Positions 9,516 to 18,027 of a stretch of DNA of 64,000 nt are shown piece after piece. The notes under the pieces are model-generated. The model worked only from the letters and a program-made list of their open reading frames with translations, was not told the DNA's origin and searched no databases. Source of the stretch: Legionella steelei (GTDB taxonomy: Bacteria; Pseudomonadota; Gammaproteobacteria; Legionellales; Legionellaceae); NCBI RefSeq assembly GCF_001468005.1, contig NZ_LNYY01000019.1, positions 1,981,070 through 2,045,069 of the forward strand. Direction: 5' to 3'. A program made the position numbers and the translations under genes. Each line of letters opens with the position of its first letter. The stretch's first letter is position 1.

Positions 9516-11406
9516 TTGCAACGTGATGAGTTAGAGCATTGTCGCTTTTTGAATGTGTCATTTTTCCAGATGGTGAATTTGATGCTGTATCTTTATGAAA
9601 GAAGAAATTGTAAAGTGAAAAAGATGAACCGGATCGTGGCAGGGAATCAGGGGCTCTTCTTTTAGCAGGCTCACTTGATTCCCTTGGGGACTCTGTTTTT
9701 ATTTTGTCCTTATCCACCGACACATTTGGACCAGGTTCTTTATCTTTGGAAGGACTAACCTGGCCTAGAGGCGGACGCCCCAGTCCACGCGCCAAAGCTC
9801 TAAGACCTAGAATTAATGAAAATAAGACCGCATTAGCTATCGCCAATATACCCATTATTGGAACATCATGGTAATGCCCTTCGGGATCCTCTTCCTGGAG
9901 AGCAGATGTTGCAAAATTAGAGAAATTATTTCCCTTAGATAGACCAGAGGCAAAACAACGAAACACTTCAAACCATTCTTGAAAAAAACTCTGCGGCGAA
10001 GAACTGGGATTACTGCCGTTTTTTAATGAGGACTTAAAGCTCTCTGCGGTTAAATACTCAGCATCATTTTGTGCCTCGATATTCGCCTTCATCTTCTTTA
10101 TTTGATCATAAGGACACTCTTTTTCATTCTCTGCTTTTTGCTTTTGAACATACTGATGATGACTGTGCAGCATAAAAGCAGTCATTCCAATCATTAACAC
10201 CAAACCAGAAACAATAAATGCAGCCAGTAACGCAGGCGGAAAGGCACTGGCGGTAACTAAGAATACCGAGGAAACTGTAAATAAAATACTGGTCAATACG
10301 CCATAGCCAAACAAACCATACTTCATTCCCAATAAACCTGCAGTTAAATAACTATGTGTTGTTTGTTCTTGTAATAATTGGCGTTCCTCATCAAACTGCT
10401 GAATTAATTGACACACTCGTAGCTTCAATTGTTTGACATCGGCGGGATTTATAAATTTTTTCTTGGCAGTTTCTTGTAACTCAAGCAATTTGGCATAAGT
10501 CAGTTCTAATTCTTTGCTTGTTAATTCCAATTTACATCGGGTTTGCGTCACTTCCAAGCGTAATTGAAAATCATATTCTTCGTAAATTCGTGTAACAACA
10601 CAAGCTAGTGTGTAAAAAACACTAAGAACGGTCATGGCAAGAAAAAGATGTGGCGCCAGAATAGCAAGACTCATCACACCCATATAAAGGTATAAACCAT
10701 CAAGTAAGCCACCAGTCGTTACCGCTAAAAAAGCATGAATACGATCTTCATCGCTCTGTTGTTCTATTCGTGATAAATAAGCTTTACGATCTAACTTTGT
10801 TAATGAAGTCAACTGTCGAATTTCTACTAAAAGCTCTTTATTGGCATTCATTTGCTTTTTACGTCGTTCCTGCATACTGCGTATCCAGAAGCGGTTGGCA
10901 GCAGCAAACACACCTAATACTAAGCCAACAGGGATGAGCATATCTTTAAGATCCAATCCAAGCGCACCTAAAACTTGTACTGTACTTCGCCATCCTTTAT
11001 AAGCGTTTTTTAAGCCCTTCATGACGTCACGAAAATAGGGCCATGCAGCCGCGATGAATTTTTTTACAGAATCATTTTCCTCTCCATCAAATACACTGGC
11101 TAGAAAAGAAAAAGAGACTAAAAAAATGGCTTCTGCGGAAATTGCAGCGATTCCTTCTGGAGAAGTCGCTATTTTATGCAGGTAATCAGCATCCGTATTA
11201 CGCATAAATACTTCCATGAAGTATTTAAACATACTATAAGAAGAGCTTAGAGAATCTACTACGGCATATGCATGATAGATATAACGATCATTATCGAGTT
11301 TTTGAGCGAGGAGTCTACTTTGCGCGTCGATACAGCCGGCAATTGCCAAGAGGGAAACGAGTTCTTGTGATTTTAATGATGAACCTTCTTCGCCCTTTTT
11401 AGACAT
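9481..11406 (-). CDS. Large polytopic membrane / coiled-coil protein, candidate effector
   Basis: About 641 residues if translation starts at ATG 11406. An upstream TTG would add 63 residues, but a perfect promoter lies inside that extension, so the ATG is preferred. There are several hydrophobic segments: single ones around DMLIPVGLVLGVFAAA, a double segment ending in ILAPHLFLAMTVLSVF, a pair after a coiled coil (GVLTSILFTVSSVFLVTAS and ALLAAFIVSGLVLMIGM), and one near ILAIANAVLFSLILGL. A heptad-like coiled coil (about 120 residues, many Leu/Glu/Lys) separates the middle pairs. The C-terminus is Ser-rich and disordered (SKSDNALTHH). I do not recognise the family. Size and layout resemble membrane-associated Dot/Icm substrates of Legionella, but there is no direct proof. 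Confidence 0.7.
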   Translation of the reverse strand: MSKKGEEGSSLKSQELVSLLAIAGCIDAQSRLLAQKLDNDRYIYHAYAVVDSLSSSYSMFKYFMEVFMRNTDADYLHKIATSPEGIAAISAEAIFLVSFSFLASVFDGEENDSVKKFIAAAWPYFRDVMKGLKNAYKGWRSTVQVLGALGLDLKDMLIPVGLVLGVFAAANRFWIRSMQERRKKQMNANKELLVEIRQLTSLTKLDRKAYLSRIEQQSDEDRIHAFLAVTTGGLLDGLYLYMGVMSLAILAPHLFLAMTVLSVFYTLACVVTRIYEEYDFQLRLEVTQTRCKLELTSKELELTYAKLLELQETAKKKFINPADVKQLKLRVCQLIQQFDEERQLLQEQTTHSYLTAGLLGMKYGLFGYGVLTSILFTVSSVFLVTASAFPPALLAAFIVSGLVLMIGMTAFMLHSHHQYVQKQKAENEKECPYDQIKKMKANIEAQNDAEYLTAESFKSSLKNGSNPSSSPQSFFQEWFEVFRCFASGLSKGNNFSNFATSALQEEDPEGHYHDVPIMGILAIANAVLFSLILGLRALARGLGRPPLGQVSPSKDKEPGPNVSVDKDKIKTESPRESSEPAKRRAPDSLPRSGSSFSLYNFFFHKDTASNSPSGKMTHSKSDNALTHHVATTGGSTIRGLD

Positions 11407-11445
11407 TCTTACACACAAAAATGACCGGAGGTTAGGATGGCGCGG

Positions 11446-11474
11446 ATTATATGGATAATTGAGCTTGATGTCAA
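11446..11474 (-). promoter_or_regulatory. Perfect-consensus sigma70 promoter
   Basis: Reading the minus strand: TTGACA (11474-11469), exactly 17 bp, then TATAAT (11451-11446). Both hexamers match consensus completely. Transcription would start near 11439, about 33 nt before the ATG at 11406. This argues against translation from the upstream TTG. Confidence 0.8.
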
Positions 11475-11647
11475 TAATCGTTTCATCCTGAATTAAAAAC
11501 ACACAATCCACAGGGCGGTTGATAATAATATCATACTCAGTTCGTACAAAAAATATTTCTATAAATCCACTTACGGGTTGTGACTTAGGATGCAAACCTG
11601 CTACGATATCGCACTAAATAATATAACAACTCAGGAAAGAGGATTAA

Positions 11648-12166
11648 ATGAGATCGATACTTGCTCTCTTTACTTTTGCAGCACTAATGACCGGACCTGT
11701 TATGGCATCAAATGACGTACAAATTTATGGTTATGTTGAAAAAGCTACGTTTCCAGATAAAAATTTAACGCTCTCAGCAAAATTGGATACCGGAGCTAAA
11801 TCAGCATCATTAAATGCAACCAACATAACTGAAATTACTAAAAATGGCATGCCTTATTTGCGCTTTACTGTCCCAACCAAAAGCGGAGACTATCAATTTG
11901 AGGCGGAATATAAAGGTCGAGTAAAAATTAAAGTTCGTGATGGAGAACATGGCTCAGAAATACTTGCCCATGCTCCTATTAAACGTCCAGTTGTACTACT
12001 TAATTTACAACTTGGAGATAAAGTTAGAACAATTAAAGTGAATTTAACCAATCGCAAACGGTTCATCTATCCTTTGCTTTTAGGAAGAGATGCAATTATT
12101 GCTTTTAATGGTGCGGTCAATCCAGCACTGACATTTACGTTAAGAAATCAGAGTCTTAAGAAATAA
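11648..12166 (+). CDS. Retropepsin-like aspartic protease-family protein (RimK-associated type, exported)
   Basis: A 172-residue protein with a signal peptide (cleavage near VMASND). The core has LDTGAKSASLNA, the Asp-Thr-Gly active-site motif of the retropepsin-like family once annotated as ATP-dependent zinc protease (PF05618). LLGRDAI near the C-terminus corresponds to the family's second conserved strand. It is the first gene of a tightly linked three-gene operon: its stop overlaps the start of the next gene by one base (TAATG). The co-encoded transglutaminase-like and ATP-grasp proteins suggest it processes or trims a peptide or amide product made by the ATP-grasp enzyme. Location would be the periplasm. 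Confidence 0.85.
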   Translation: MRSILALFTFAALMTGPVMASNDVQIYGYVEKATFPDKNLTLSAKLDTGAKSASLNATNITEITKNGMPYLRFTVPTKSGDYQFEAEYKGRVKIKVRDGEHGSEILAHAPIKRPVVLLNLQLGDKVRTIKVNLTNRKRFIYPLLLGRDAIIAFNGAVNPALTFTLRNQSLKK

Positions 12167-13692
12167 TGAAACACAACACGCGTCATGTTTATGGACTTAT
12201 TTTTACTTTATTTATCCTAGGAGCAGGGATTTTTTTGTACCGACATTTTGTACTCGATGTGCCGTTGACTGACACAGAAACAATAAACAGTTGGACGATT
12301 GAATCGAACTTACGTTTTGTCGCAGATCCGAATACGCCAATTAAAGCGAGTTTTAATATCCCCTATTTGCCGCCCCATTTTGCGATTCTTGATGAATATT
12401 TTGTATCAAGAAATTACGGGGTAACAACTAATTTAAATGGTGATAATCGAGAAACAGTTTGGTCCATCAGGCGTGCTCATGGCGCACAATCCCTATATTA
12501 TAGGGCGATTTTCCGACAAACGGAGGCTAATGAATCCCCATTAGGAACTCCTCCGGCAGTCAAAACACAACCGCTTGAAGAGAGTCAAAAATCAGCAGTT
12601 GAAACTATTACAAGCCAAGTACGACAATCATCCGCAGACATTAAAACCTTTGCCCAAAGTACGGTTAAAGAACTGAATAAAAAAGATGGGAATGCGAAGT
12701 TACTAACCAGTAATAATTTTAGTGACGAACATCTTATTAATGCAGCAATTCTCATTTTAAATCAGTCTAAAATTTCTGCAATTCCAGTAAAAGGAATTTA
12801 CTTATCACAAAAGAGCAAGGCTGAGTTAAGTTTATTTTTAGCTGTATTCAACGGCAAAAACTGGGTTTATATTAATCCGAGAACGGGCAGTGCCGGATTG
12901 CCTAAAGATTTTCTTATCTGGCAATATGGAAATGAACCTGTATTTAATGTCACTGGCGGCAAAAAAGCTCAATTTAGCTTAACGGTATCGCCCACCCCCA
13001 TAAATGCCTTAAGCATTGCCAAATCGCGAGGGTTACAATCAGACTCACAACTGTTGCGTTTCTCCTTATTGCAACTACCCGTTAATGCGCAGGTAACGTA
13101 TAAAATTTTATTAACGATACCCATAGGTGCTTTCATTATCTTGATTTTGCGAAACTTTATCGGGATTAAAACCTTCGGTACGTTTATGCCCGTTTTAATC
13201 GCTTTAGCGTTTAGAGAAACCCATGTTATCTGGGGAATTTCCCTCTTTGTCATTATTGTCTCTTTTGGACTCCTGGCACGTTTTTATCTGGATCAATTAA
13301 GGTTACTTTTGGTACCAAGGCTTGCGGCCATTCTTACTATCGTGATTTTGCTTATGATCTTTATTAGTGTCATTAGCCAGAGCCTTGGATTGGATGCAGG
13401 ACTATCTGTTGCCTTATTCCCCTTGGTCATTTTAACCATGACTATAGAACGTATGTGCATTACCTGGGATGAACGAGGAGCTTCAGAAGCAATAAAATCG
13501 GGGGTAGGCAGCCTGGTTGCGGCAGTAATCTCTTATTGGGCAATGAGCTATGAACCTTTGCAATATCTTGTCTTTGCTTTCCCTGAGTTGCTTTTAGTTC
13601 TACTCGCTTTAATATTGTGGTTTGGCCAATATCGCGGCTATCGCTTATTTGAGTTGAAGCGCTTTAAATCACTTGCGAGACATGTCGAATGA
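12166..13692 (+). CDS. Inactive-transglutaminase-like 7TM membrane protein
   Basis: A 508-residue protein. It has an N-terminal TM anchor (YGLIFTLFILGAGIFLYRHF), a long periplasmic region containing a transglutaminase-like domain (about residues 190-260, around AAILILNQSKISAIPVKGIYL), then roughly seven TM helices in the C-terminal half (from VTYKILLTIPIGAFIILIL to ELLLVLLALILWFG). This is the architecture of the family called inactive transglutaminase fused to seven transmembrane helices. The usual Cys of an active transglutaminase is not evident. It overlaps its upstream neighbour by one base and its downstream neighbour by 4 bp, so the three products probably form one complex. Confidence 0.85.
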   Translation: MKHNTRHVYGLIFTLFILGAGIFLYRHFVLDVPLTDTETINSWTIESNLRFVADPNTPIKASFNIPYLPPHFAILDEYFVSRNYGVTTNLNGDNRETVWSIRRAHGAQSLYYRAIFRQTEANESPLGTPPAVKTQPLEESQKSAVETITSQVRQSSADIKTFAQSTVKELNKKDGNAKLLTSNNFSDEHLINAAILILNQSKISAIPVKGIYLSQKSKAELSLFLAVFNGKNWVYINPRTGSAGLPKDFLIWQYGNEPVFNVTGGKKAQFSLTVSPTPINALSIAKSRGLQSDSQLLRFSLLQLPVNAQVTYKILLTIPIGAFIILILRNFIGIKTFGTFMPVLIALAFRETHVIWGISLFVIIVSFGLLARFYLDQLRLLLVPRLAAILTIVILLMIFISVISQSLGLDAGLSVALFPLVILTMTIERMCITWDERGASEAIKSGVGSLVAAVISYWAMSYEPLQYLVFAFPELLLVLLALILWFGQYRGYRLFELKRFKSLARHVE

Positions 13693-14642
13693 TTACGCTG
13701 TTTCGTCGTTTAAAAAACCATGGCATATTAAGCATCAACCAGCGTAATACAGATTTTGTATTACGCTACAATCCAAGAAAACTGTTTCCTTTGGTTGATG
13801 ATAAGTTAAAAACAAAAAAATTAGCGCTAAAAGCAGGCATCGCCGTACCACCTTTGTACGATATTATCGAAACAGAACAACAAATTAAAACCATAGAAGA
13901 ACGTTTAGAGCCTTATAACGATTTTGTGGTTAAACCTGCACGTGGCTCAGGCGGTGATGGTATTTTAGTTTTTAAAGATAAGGTCTATGGCCGTTATCGA
14001 CAAATTAATGGAAAGTTAACCACAACACAGGAACTTAGCTACCATTTATCAAGCTTGCTCTCGGGAGCATACAGCCTTGGTGGCTCCTCCGACTATGCAA
14101 TTATAGAGAAGCGAGTAGTGGTTGATCCCGTATTTGCAGAGGTAAGCTACGAAGGTATTCCTGATATTCGCATTATCAGTTTGCTAGGTTATCCTGCCAT
14201 GGCGATGGTGAGGTTGCCAACGCGCTTGTCTGGCGGCAAAGCCAATCTACACCAAGGTGCCATTGGGGTTGGAGTTGATCTCGCCACCGGAAAAACTCTT
14301 GGTGGGGTATATCATAATGACATCATCGATTATCATCCTGATACGCTCAATCCTATTGTAAACATCGAAGTACCTTATTGGAATAAAATACTTGAGATTG
14401 CCTCCAGTTGCTATGAACTGACTGGTCTAGGTTATCTTGGAGTAGATATAGTCCTTGATAAAGAACAAGGACCTTTAATGCTGGAACTCAATGCACGGCC
14501 CGGCTTGAACATACAAATTGCCAACAGAGAAGGTGGATTAAAACGTTACCGAACAATTGAGGCGCATTATCAGGAACACCCTAACGAATCAGTTGCCGAA
14601 AAAGTAGCGTTTAGTCGCGAACACTTTGCCCGTTTAAAATAG
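13689..14642 (+). CDS. ATP-grasp alpha-L-glutamate ligase-like protein
   Basis: A 317-residue ATP-grasp enzyme. VKPARGSGGDGILV is the nucleotide-binding glycine loop, and VDIVLDKEQGPLMLELNARPGLNIQIAN near residues 250-285 gives the Mg-binding glutamate and asparagine. Family members form amide bonds by activating a carboxylate as acyl-phosphate. The conserved association of this ATP-grasp type with a retropepsin-like protein and a 7TM transglutaminase-like protein has been described in comparative-genomic work on amidoligases, where a peptide-tagging or envelope-modification role was proposed. Its substrate is unknown. The ATG overlaps the previous stop (ATGA). Confidence 0.88.
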   Translation: MITLFRRLKNHGILSINQRNTDFVLRYNPRKLFPLVDDKLKTKKLALKAGIAVPPLYDIIETEQQIKTIEERLEPYNDFVVKPARGSGGDGILVFKDKVYGRYRQINGKLTTTQELSYHLSSLLSGAYSLGGSSDYAIIEKRVVVDPVFAEVSYEGIPDIRIISLLGYPAMAMVRLPTRLSGGKANLHQGAIGVGVDLATGKTLGGVYHNDIIDYHPDTLNPIVNIEVPYWNKILEIASSCYELTGLGYLGVDIVLDKEQGPLMLELNARPGLNIQIANREGGLKRYRTIEAHYQEHPNESVAEKVAFSREHFARLK

Positions 14643-14656
14643 TCTTTTTAAGGGGG

Positions 14657-14786
14657 CGGGGCTGTTAAGCCCAGTGCTCGTTGCATCAAATCCGTATGCT
14701 CCAAAATACCTCGTTAATGCAAATCCAATGAGCAGAGAATATTCATTATATGGGTGCTAAGCGCTGGGCTTAACAGCCCAGCCTAC
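14657..14786. repeat. Palindromic repeat, family B, inverted pair
   Basis: The left copy (GGGGCTGTTAAGCCCAG, about 14657-14674) and the right copy (GCTGGGCTTAACAGCCCAGC, 14763-14782, followed by CTAC) lie in opposite orientation about 90 bp apart. They fill the gap between the ATP-grasp gene and the convergent SET-domain gene. The arrangement matches the pairs at 56.66-56.76 and 62.88-63.03 kb. Confidence 0.75.
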
Positions 14787-14835
14787 TTAAGTTAACCTCA
14801 TTGACTCGAGTCCATTTCGCTCACCCAAGCACATA

Positions 14836-16569
14836 TTAAGGCGTTAAATAGCCACTTACCTGATTTTCTTCATCATCGCTGATTGCAGAAAGCTTTCTTT
14901 TTTTGCTATGAGGAACTTCTCCGAACTGGAACGTCGGACTCCAAGACGTTGATTGTCTTTTTTCTTGGCTGCTTCCATCATCCGCCACACGCACTTCGTC
15001 CAAATGCGGAGAAAATTCTTGCTCAAAAGCAGCGTCATCATAACCAGGGGTTAGGACTCTTGTATTGTCATCAAACTCAAAATCAGATTGACCAAGCCAA
15101 TCGCTCGTTTGCTCTTCGGTAGTATATGGAGAGAAGACAGACTCCTCGGCATCATCCCAATTATAACCAGGAGTTTTGGGTATCACATACTCCATAGTCA
15201 TTCCATTACCACTCCAAGTCGCATGGTAATAATATTGAGCGTCATTAAAAGCAGCAACCACCTGAGTCAAATTGGTAGGTGAAGCACCATAATCATAGTC
15301 ACGGTAATAAGCAAGAATTTCCTCACCTGGTTGAATTTGCCGTGTCGTGACATAAGAGTTGGTTGCAAAATCAAAGCGCACATTCATTTCCCTGCGATGC
15401 GTTGCACTTTCTATGCAATAAGCTTCGGATGCTTGGTATTTAGTATAAAGATATCCGCCCCCGCTTGATTGCACCAAGTAATTCGTATCAATATCATGTT
15501 GAGCCGCCCACAACTCCATCGCCTTTTCCGTGGTGGGTACATCAAACATTTGCTTCCCTACAAGCTGGCATATTGGCTTTTCCGCAGGAATGGCCTGACC
15601 ACTAAATAAAGAGTAACGATATACCCCATTCCCCCGTTCCGTAGGTGCTATAAATAAATGATACGCTGAGTTTCTTTTGAGCTCCATTTTTTGATTTTTT
15701 TGAAAACGCGCCACATCTTCTGGTTGCTGCAAATCATAAATTTTAGGATCTAAGTTTTTATCTAAATACATTTGCTTTTTCTGTTCTTTTTTTATATTCA
15801 ATTTTTGGGTTAGTAAATCGAAAAAATTTTTTATATCTGCGGGTGTTTTCACATCACTTGCAGTAAATTCTTGCTCAAGTGATTTGGCTAAGCTTTGCAA
15901 GACGTCAATCAAGGTTTGTGGTCGTCGCAAGATTTGCGGACGCTGTTGAGAAAAATAATCATCTCCATAAGAAACAGTTAACTCATCAGCAAAAGCAATT
16001 CTTTTAGTCGCAATATAATAAGCATGGTAATCAAATACAACTTTTCCAAACTCGTCTTTTCGTTGCTTACAGGTGATTTGTACTTCTAAATTAGGCCGTT
16101 CAGCATGGTTCACCCAGCGGGTACTAGACCCTGATTGCAGCATATCAATTACTACGGCATATTGCTCTTGCTCATCTAAGTTTAATTTCCATACATAAGT
16201 AGAATCGCCTTCATACTGTTTAACGGCGCGTTCTATTCGAGAATTAGATTGTATGCCGAATAAATCAATGCCTTTTATTTCTCCGACAATGTCTCCTACC
16301 TCAAACGATTTTGCGGCATATACCCCCAATTGCTTAGAACCAAGATTCGGCATAGCAGCGATAATTACACCGGCATCATAGTTTGTAGTGAGATAATTAA
16401 AGCCAGGTCGATTGCAATTATTTTGCAAATAATTACCTAGCCTTAATTGGGACTCCGCTTGTTCAGGAAAAAAAAGTAATTGTTCGGCAAGCATTTCGTC
16501 CATAGCTTGCTCTTGATCTGATGTATATAAAAATTTAACATTTTTTGGCATATTTGAATTCTTTATCAT
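14836..16569 (-). CDS. Protein with two SET-like domains and NLS-like tail, candidate nuclear effector
   Basis: A 577-residue protein. The first SET domain (about 79-206) has LGVYAAKSFEVGDIVGEIKG (N-SET strand), TRWVNHAERPNLEV (Asn154-His155 and Asn160, the SAM-contacting NHxxxPN) and ELTVSYGDDYF (Tyr201, catalytic). A second, more divergent SET-like unit (about 300-425) has GNGVYRYSLFSGQAIP, HRREMNVRFDF and PGEEILAYYRDYDYG. SET enzymes methylate lysines, often histones. A linker rich in Lys/Gln separates the two units. The Ser/Asp-rich tail contains KKRKL (about 557-561), a monopartite NLS-like cluster, and an acidic DDEEN patch close to the C-terminus, as in type IV substrates. Legionella has SET effectors acting on host chromatin (RomA/LegAS4), but this layout is different. 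No strong RBS is visible. Confidence 0.8.
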   Translation of the reverse strand: MIKNSNMPKNVKFLYTSDQEQAMDEMLAEQLLFFPEQAESQLRLGNYLQNNCNRPGFNYLTTNYDAGVIIAAMPNLGSKQLGVYAAKSFEVGDIVGEIKGIDLFGIQSNSRIERAVKQYEGDSTYVWKLNLDEQEQYAVVIDMLQSGSSTRWVNHAERPNLEVQITCKQRKDEFGKVVFDYHAYYIATKRIAFADELTVSYGDDYFSQQRPQILRRPQTLIDVLQSLAKSLEQEFTASDVKTPADIKNFFDLLTQKLNIKKEQKKQMYLDKNLDPKIYDLQQPEDVARFQKNQKMELKRNSAYHLFIAPTERGNGVYRYSLFSGQAIPAEKPICQLVGKQMFDVPTTEKAMELWAAQHDIDTNYLVQSSGGGYLYTKYQASEAYCIESATHRREMNVRFDFATNSYVTTRQIQPGEEILAYYRDYDYGASPTNLTQVVAAFNDAQYYYHATWSGNGMTMEYVIPKTPGYNWDDAEESVFSPYTTEEQTSDWLGQSDFEFDDNTRVLTPGYDDAAFEQEFSPHLDEVRVADDGSSQEKRQSTSWSPTFQFGEVPHSKKRKLSAISDDEENQVSGYLTP

Positions 16570-16663
16570 TTTGAATTGCTGCGCATTTTAGTAAAAAAAA
16601 ATAACCTGTCCAGCTATTTCCCAAAATAACATCAATTTGTTTTTAACTTATCCTTTGCTGTAA

Positions 16664-16669
16664 TATAAT
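16664..16669 (+). promoter_or_regulatory. -10 element before the MavL-like gene
   Basis: TATAAT, 30 bp before the ATG at 16699, with only a poor -35 upstream. It covers a possible TTG start at 16669, which makes the ATG at 16699 (preceded by AGGGATAAT) the better choice. Confidence 0.45.
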
Positions 16670-16698
16670 TGGTGCACATAAGCGTACACAGGGATAAT

Positions 16699-18027
16699 AT
16701 GTTTTCAAAAAAATTGTCTGGTTTTTTTCGTGCAAGCAACAGCGTCAAATCGATGCAGCCTAAAGAATGGTTGGATGCGCAGTTCAAGGCAAGTGCTTTA
16801 GACAAACAGTTCCCTGAAGTCCTTCGAGAAAGAACCCAAAACTCCGCAAAAGTATATTATAACGAACATTATTTTGCGCATAATGATACGGATGCGCCTT
16901 TTTCCTTACGTAGGGCATTAAGCAAAACAACAGCAGTTAGCGTTGCAGGGGATAGAACCGGAATATTTCAAAATGGCACTCCCTTTCCAGCAAGCTCTGA
17001 TTATTTTGCCCGCATTCCATTAACACACCCCGAACTTTTATCACCTGTTGAACGACTATCCGGGGCTAAAAAAATTATTTTTTCCAATAGTTCCGTGCTT
17101 GCTTCAGGCGGCTACCCCGCAATGAATCCGAGAGTGATGAAGAAAAAACCACATGATGTTGGGATTTTTTCTCTAGCAGGAGCCTGTTTTGAAAATCTCT
17201 ATCTACATTATTCGCTGTTTATGCTGGATCCAATAAACTCAAAAATCGATAGTCCAATGTTTGCTCATCTCTTTGAAAAAGTACCGACTGATTTTAAAGA
17301 TGCACAATCCTCTCTAGGTCCATATGATTCTAACGGCACGCTTACCCGTATTCGCACAGGACTACCGTTGCTTGCACGCTCTGCGTCTAACATGTTTTAT
17401 CCATCTTTTACTAAAAAAAATGCAGTTCTTTTTTTATCTGAAGCGTATTTCAGATATCAGTTAGAAGATATTTCTATGTTATTAACTGCAGTGAATGACG
17501 CTGCGCAGAAAGCAGGAAAACCTGCGCTTTTAAAAGCCACTGCTGTTGGGATGGGTTTTTTTGCCAAAATAAATGAGCAATATGACATACAACATCTTCT
17601 TTACCCCCATTATCTGCGTGCTTTTCAAAAATTGCTGCAGAAACACTCTTATCCTTGGATAGCAAAAGTTGAGTTCCCTACGTTTAATGAGCCGCTTCAA
17701 CAACAATTTGATGCCATTATGGATACGCCAATCGAAAAGGTTGAAGTTTACCAAAGAAGCAGAGATGTCTTGGAGTTTACTGAAGAAGAGATTGAAAACT
17801 ATTTTGTTTGTGCCATTAATCCTGCAGATGCGTTCTCCTATACAGGAAACGAATGGGGATTTGGTAGTGTCGAAGCAATGATAGGGTTAAACTCATCATT
17901 GCGTATGGATCAAATACCACTGGAAAATCCCTTGCTGCTTGATTCCAACCACCATATTCCAGTCAGAATCAACAGCGCGTTTGAGGCTGAACTACTTGAC
18001 TCAAAAACCAATAACTTACATCTTTAA
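16699..18027 (+). CDS. MavL-like (DUF4804) macrodomain protein candidate
   Basis: A 442-residue soluble protein with no signal peptide or TM. Two segments look like macrodomain core elements. CAINPADAFSYTGNEWGFGS plus VEAMIG (about 371-396) has the form of the ADP-ribose-binding strand and glycine loop. LLKATAVGMGFF (about 277-288) resembles the glycine loop that in PARG-type proteins reads ILGAWGCGAF, and is followed by a helix and strand VEFPTFN. I associate the NPADAF...GNEW motif with the Legionella MavL-like family, whose prototype reverses arginine ADP-ribosylation. That is from memory and needs a profile search. Its last 12 bp overlap the 3' end of the convergent toxin-like ADP-ribosyltransferase gene, and it is divergent from the SET gene. 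Confidence 0.6.
   Translation: MFSKKLSGFFRASNSVKSMQPKEWLDAQFKASALDKQFPEVLRERTQNSAKVYYNEHYFAHNDTDAPFSLRRALSKTTAVSVAGDRTGIFQNGTPFPASSDYFARIPLTHPELLSPVERLSGAKKIIFSNSSVLASGGYPAMNPRVMKKKPHDVGIFSLAGACFENLYLHYSLFMLDPINSKIDSPMFAHLFEKVPTDFKDAQSSLGPYDSNGTLTRIRTGLPLLARSASNMFYPSFTKKNAVLFLSEAYFRYQLEDISMLLTAVNDAAQKAGKPALLKATAVGMGFFAKINEQYDIQHLLYPHYLRAFQKLLQKHSYPWIAKVEFPTFNEPLQQQFDAIMDTPIEKVEVYQRSRDVLEFTEEEIENYFVCAINPADAFSYTGNEWGFGSVEAMIGLNSSLRMDQIPLENPLLLDSNHHIPVRINSAFEAELLDSKTNNLHL

Noticed and set aside
11407-11595. 63-residue N-terminal extension of the large membrane protein
   Set aside because: Contains the complete promoter; TTG start; ATG 11406 preferred.
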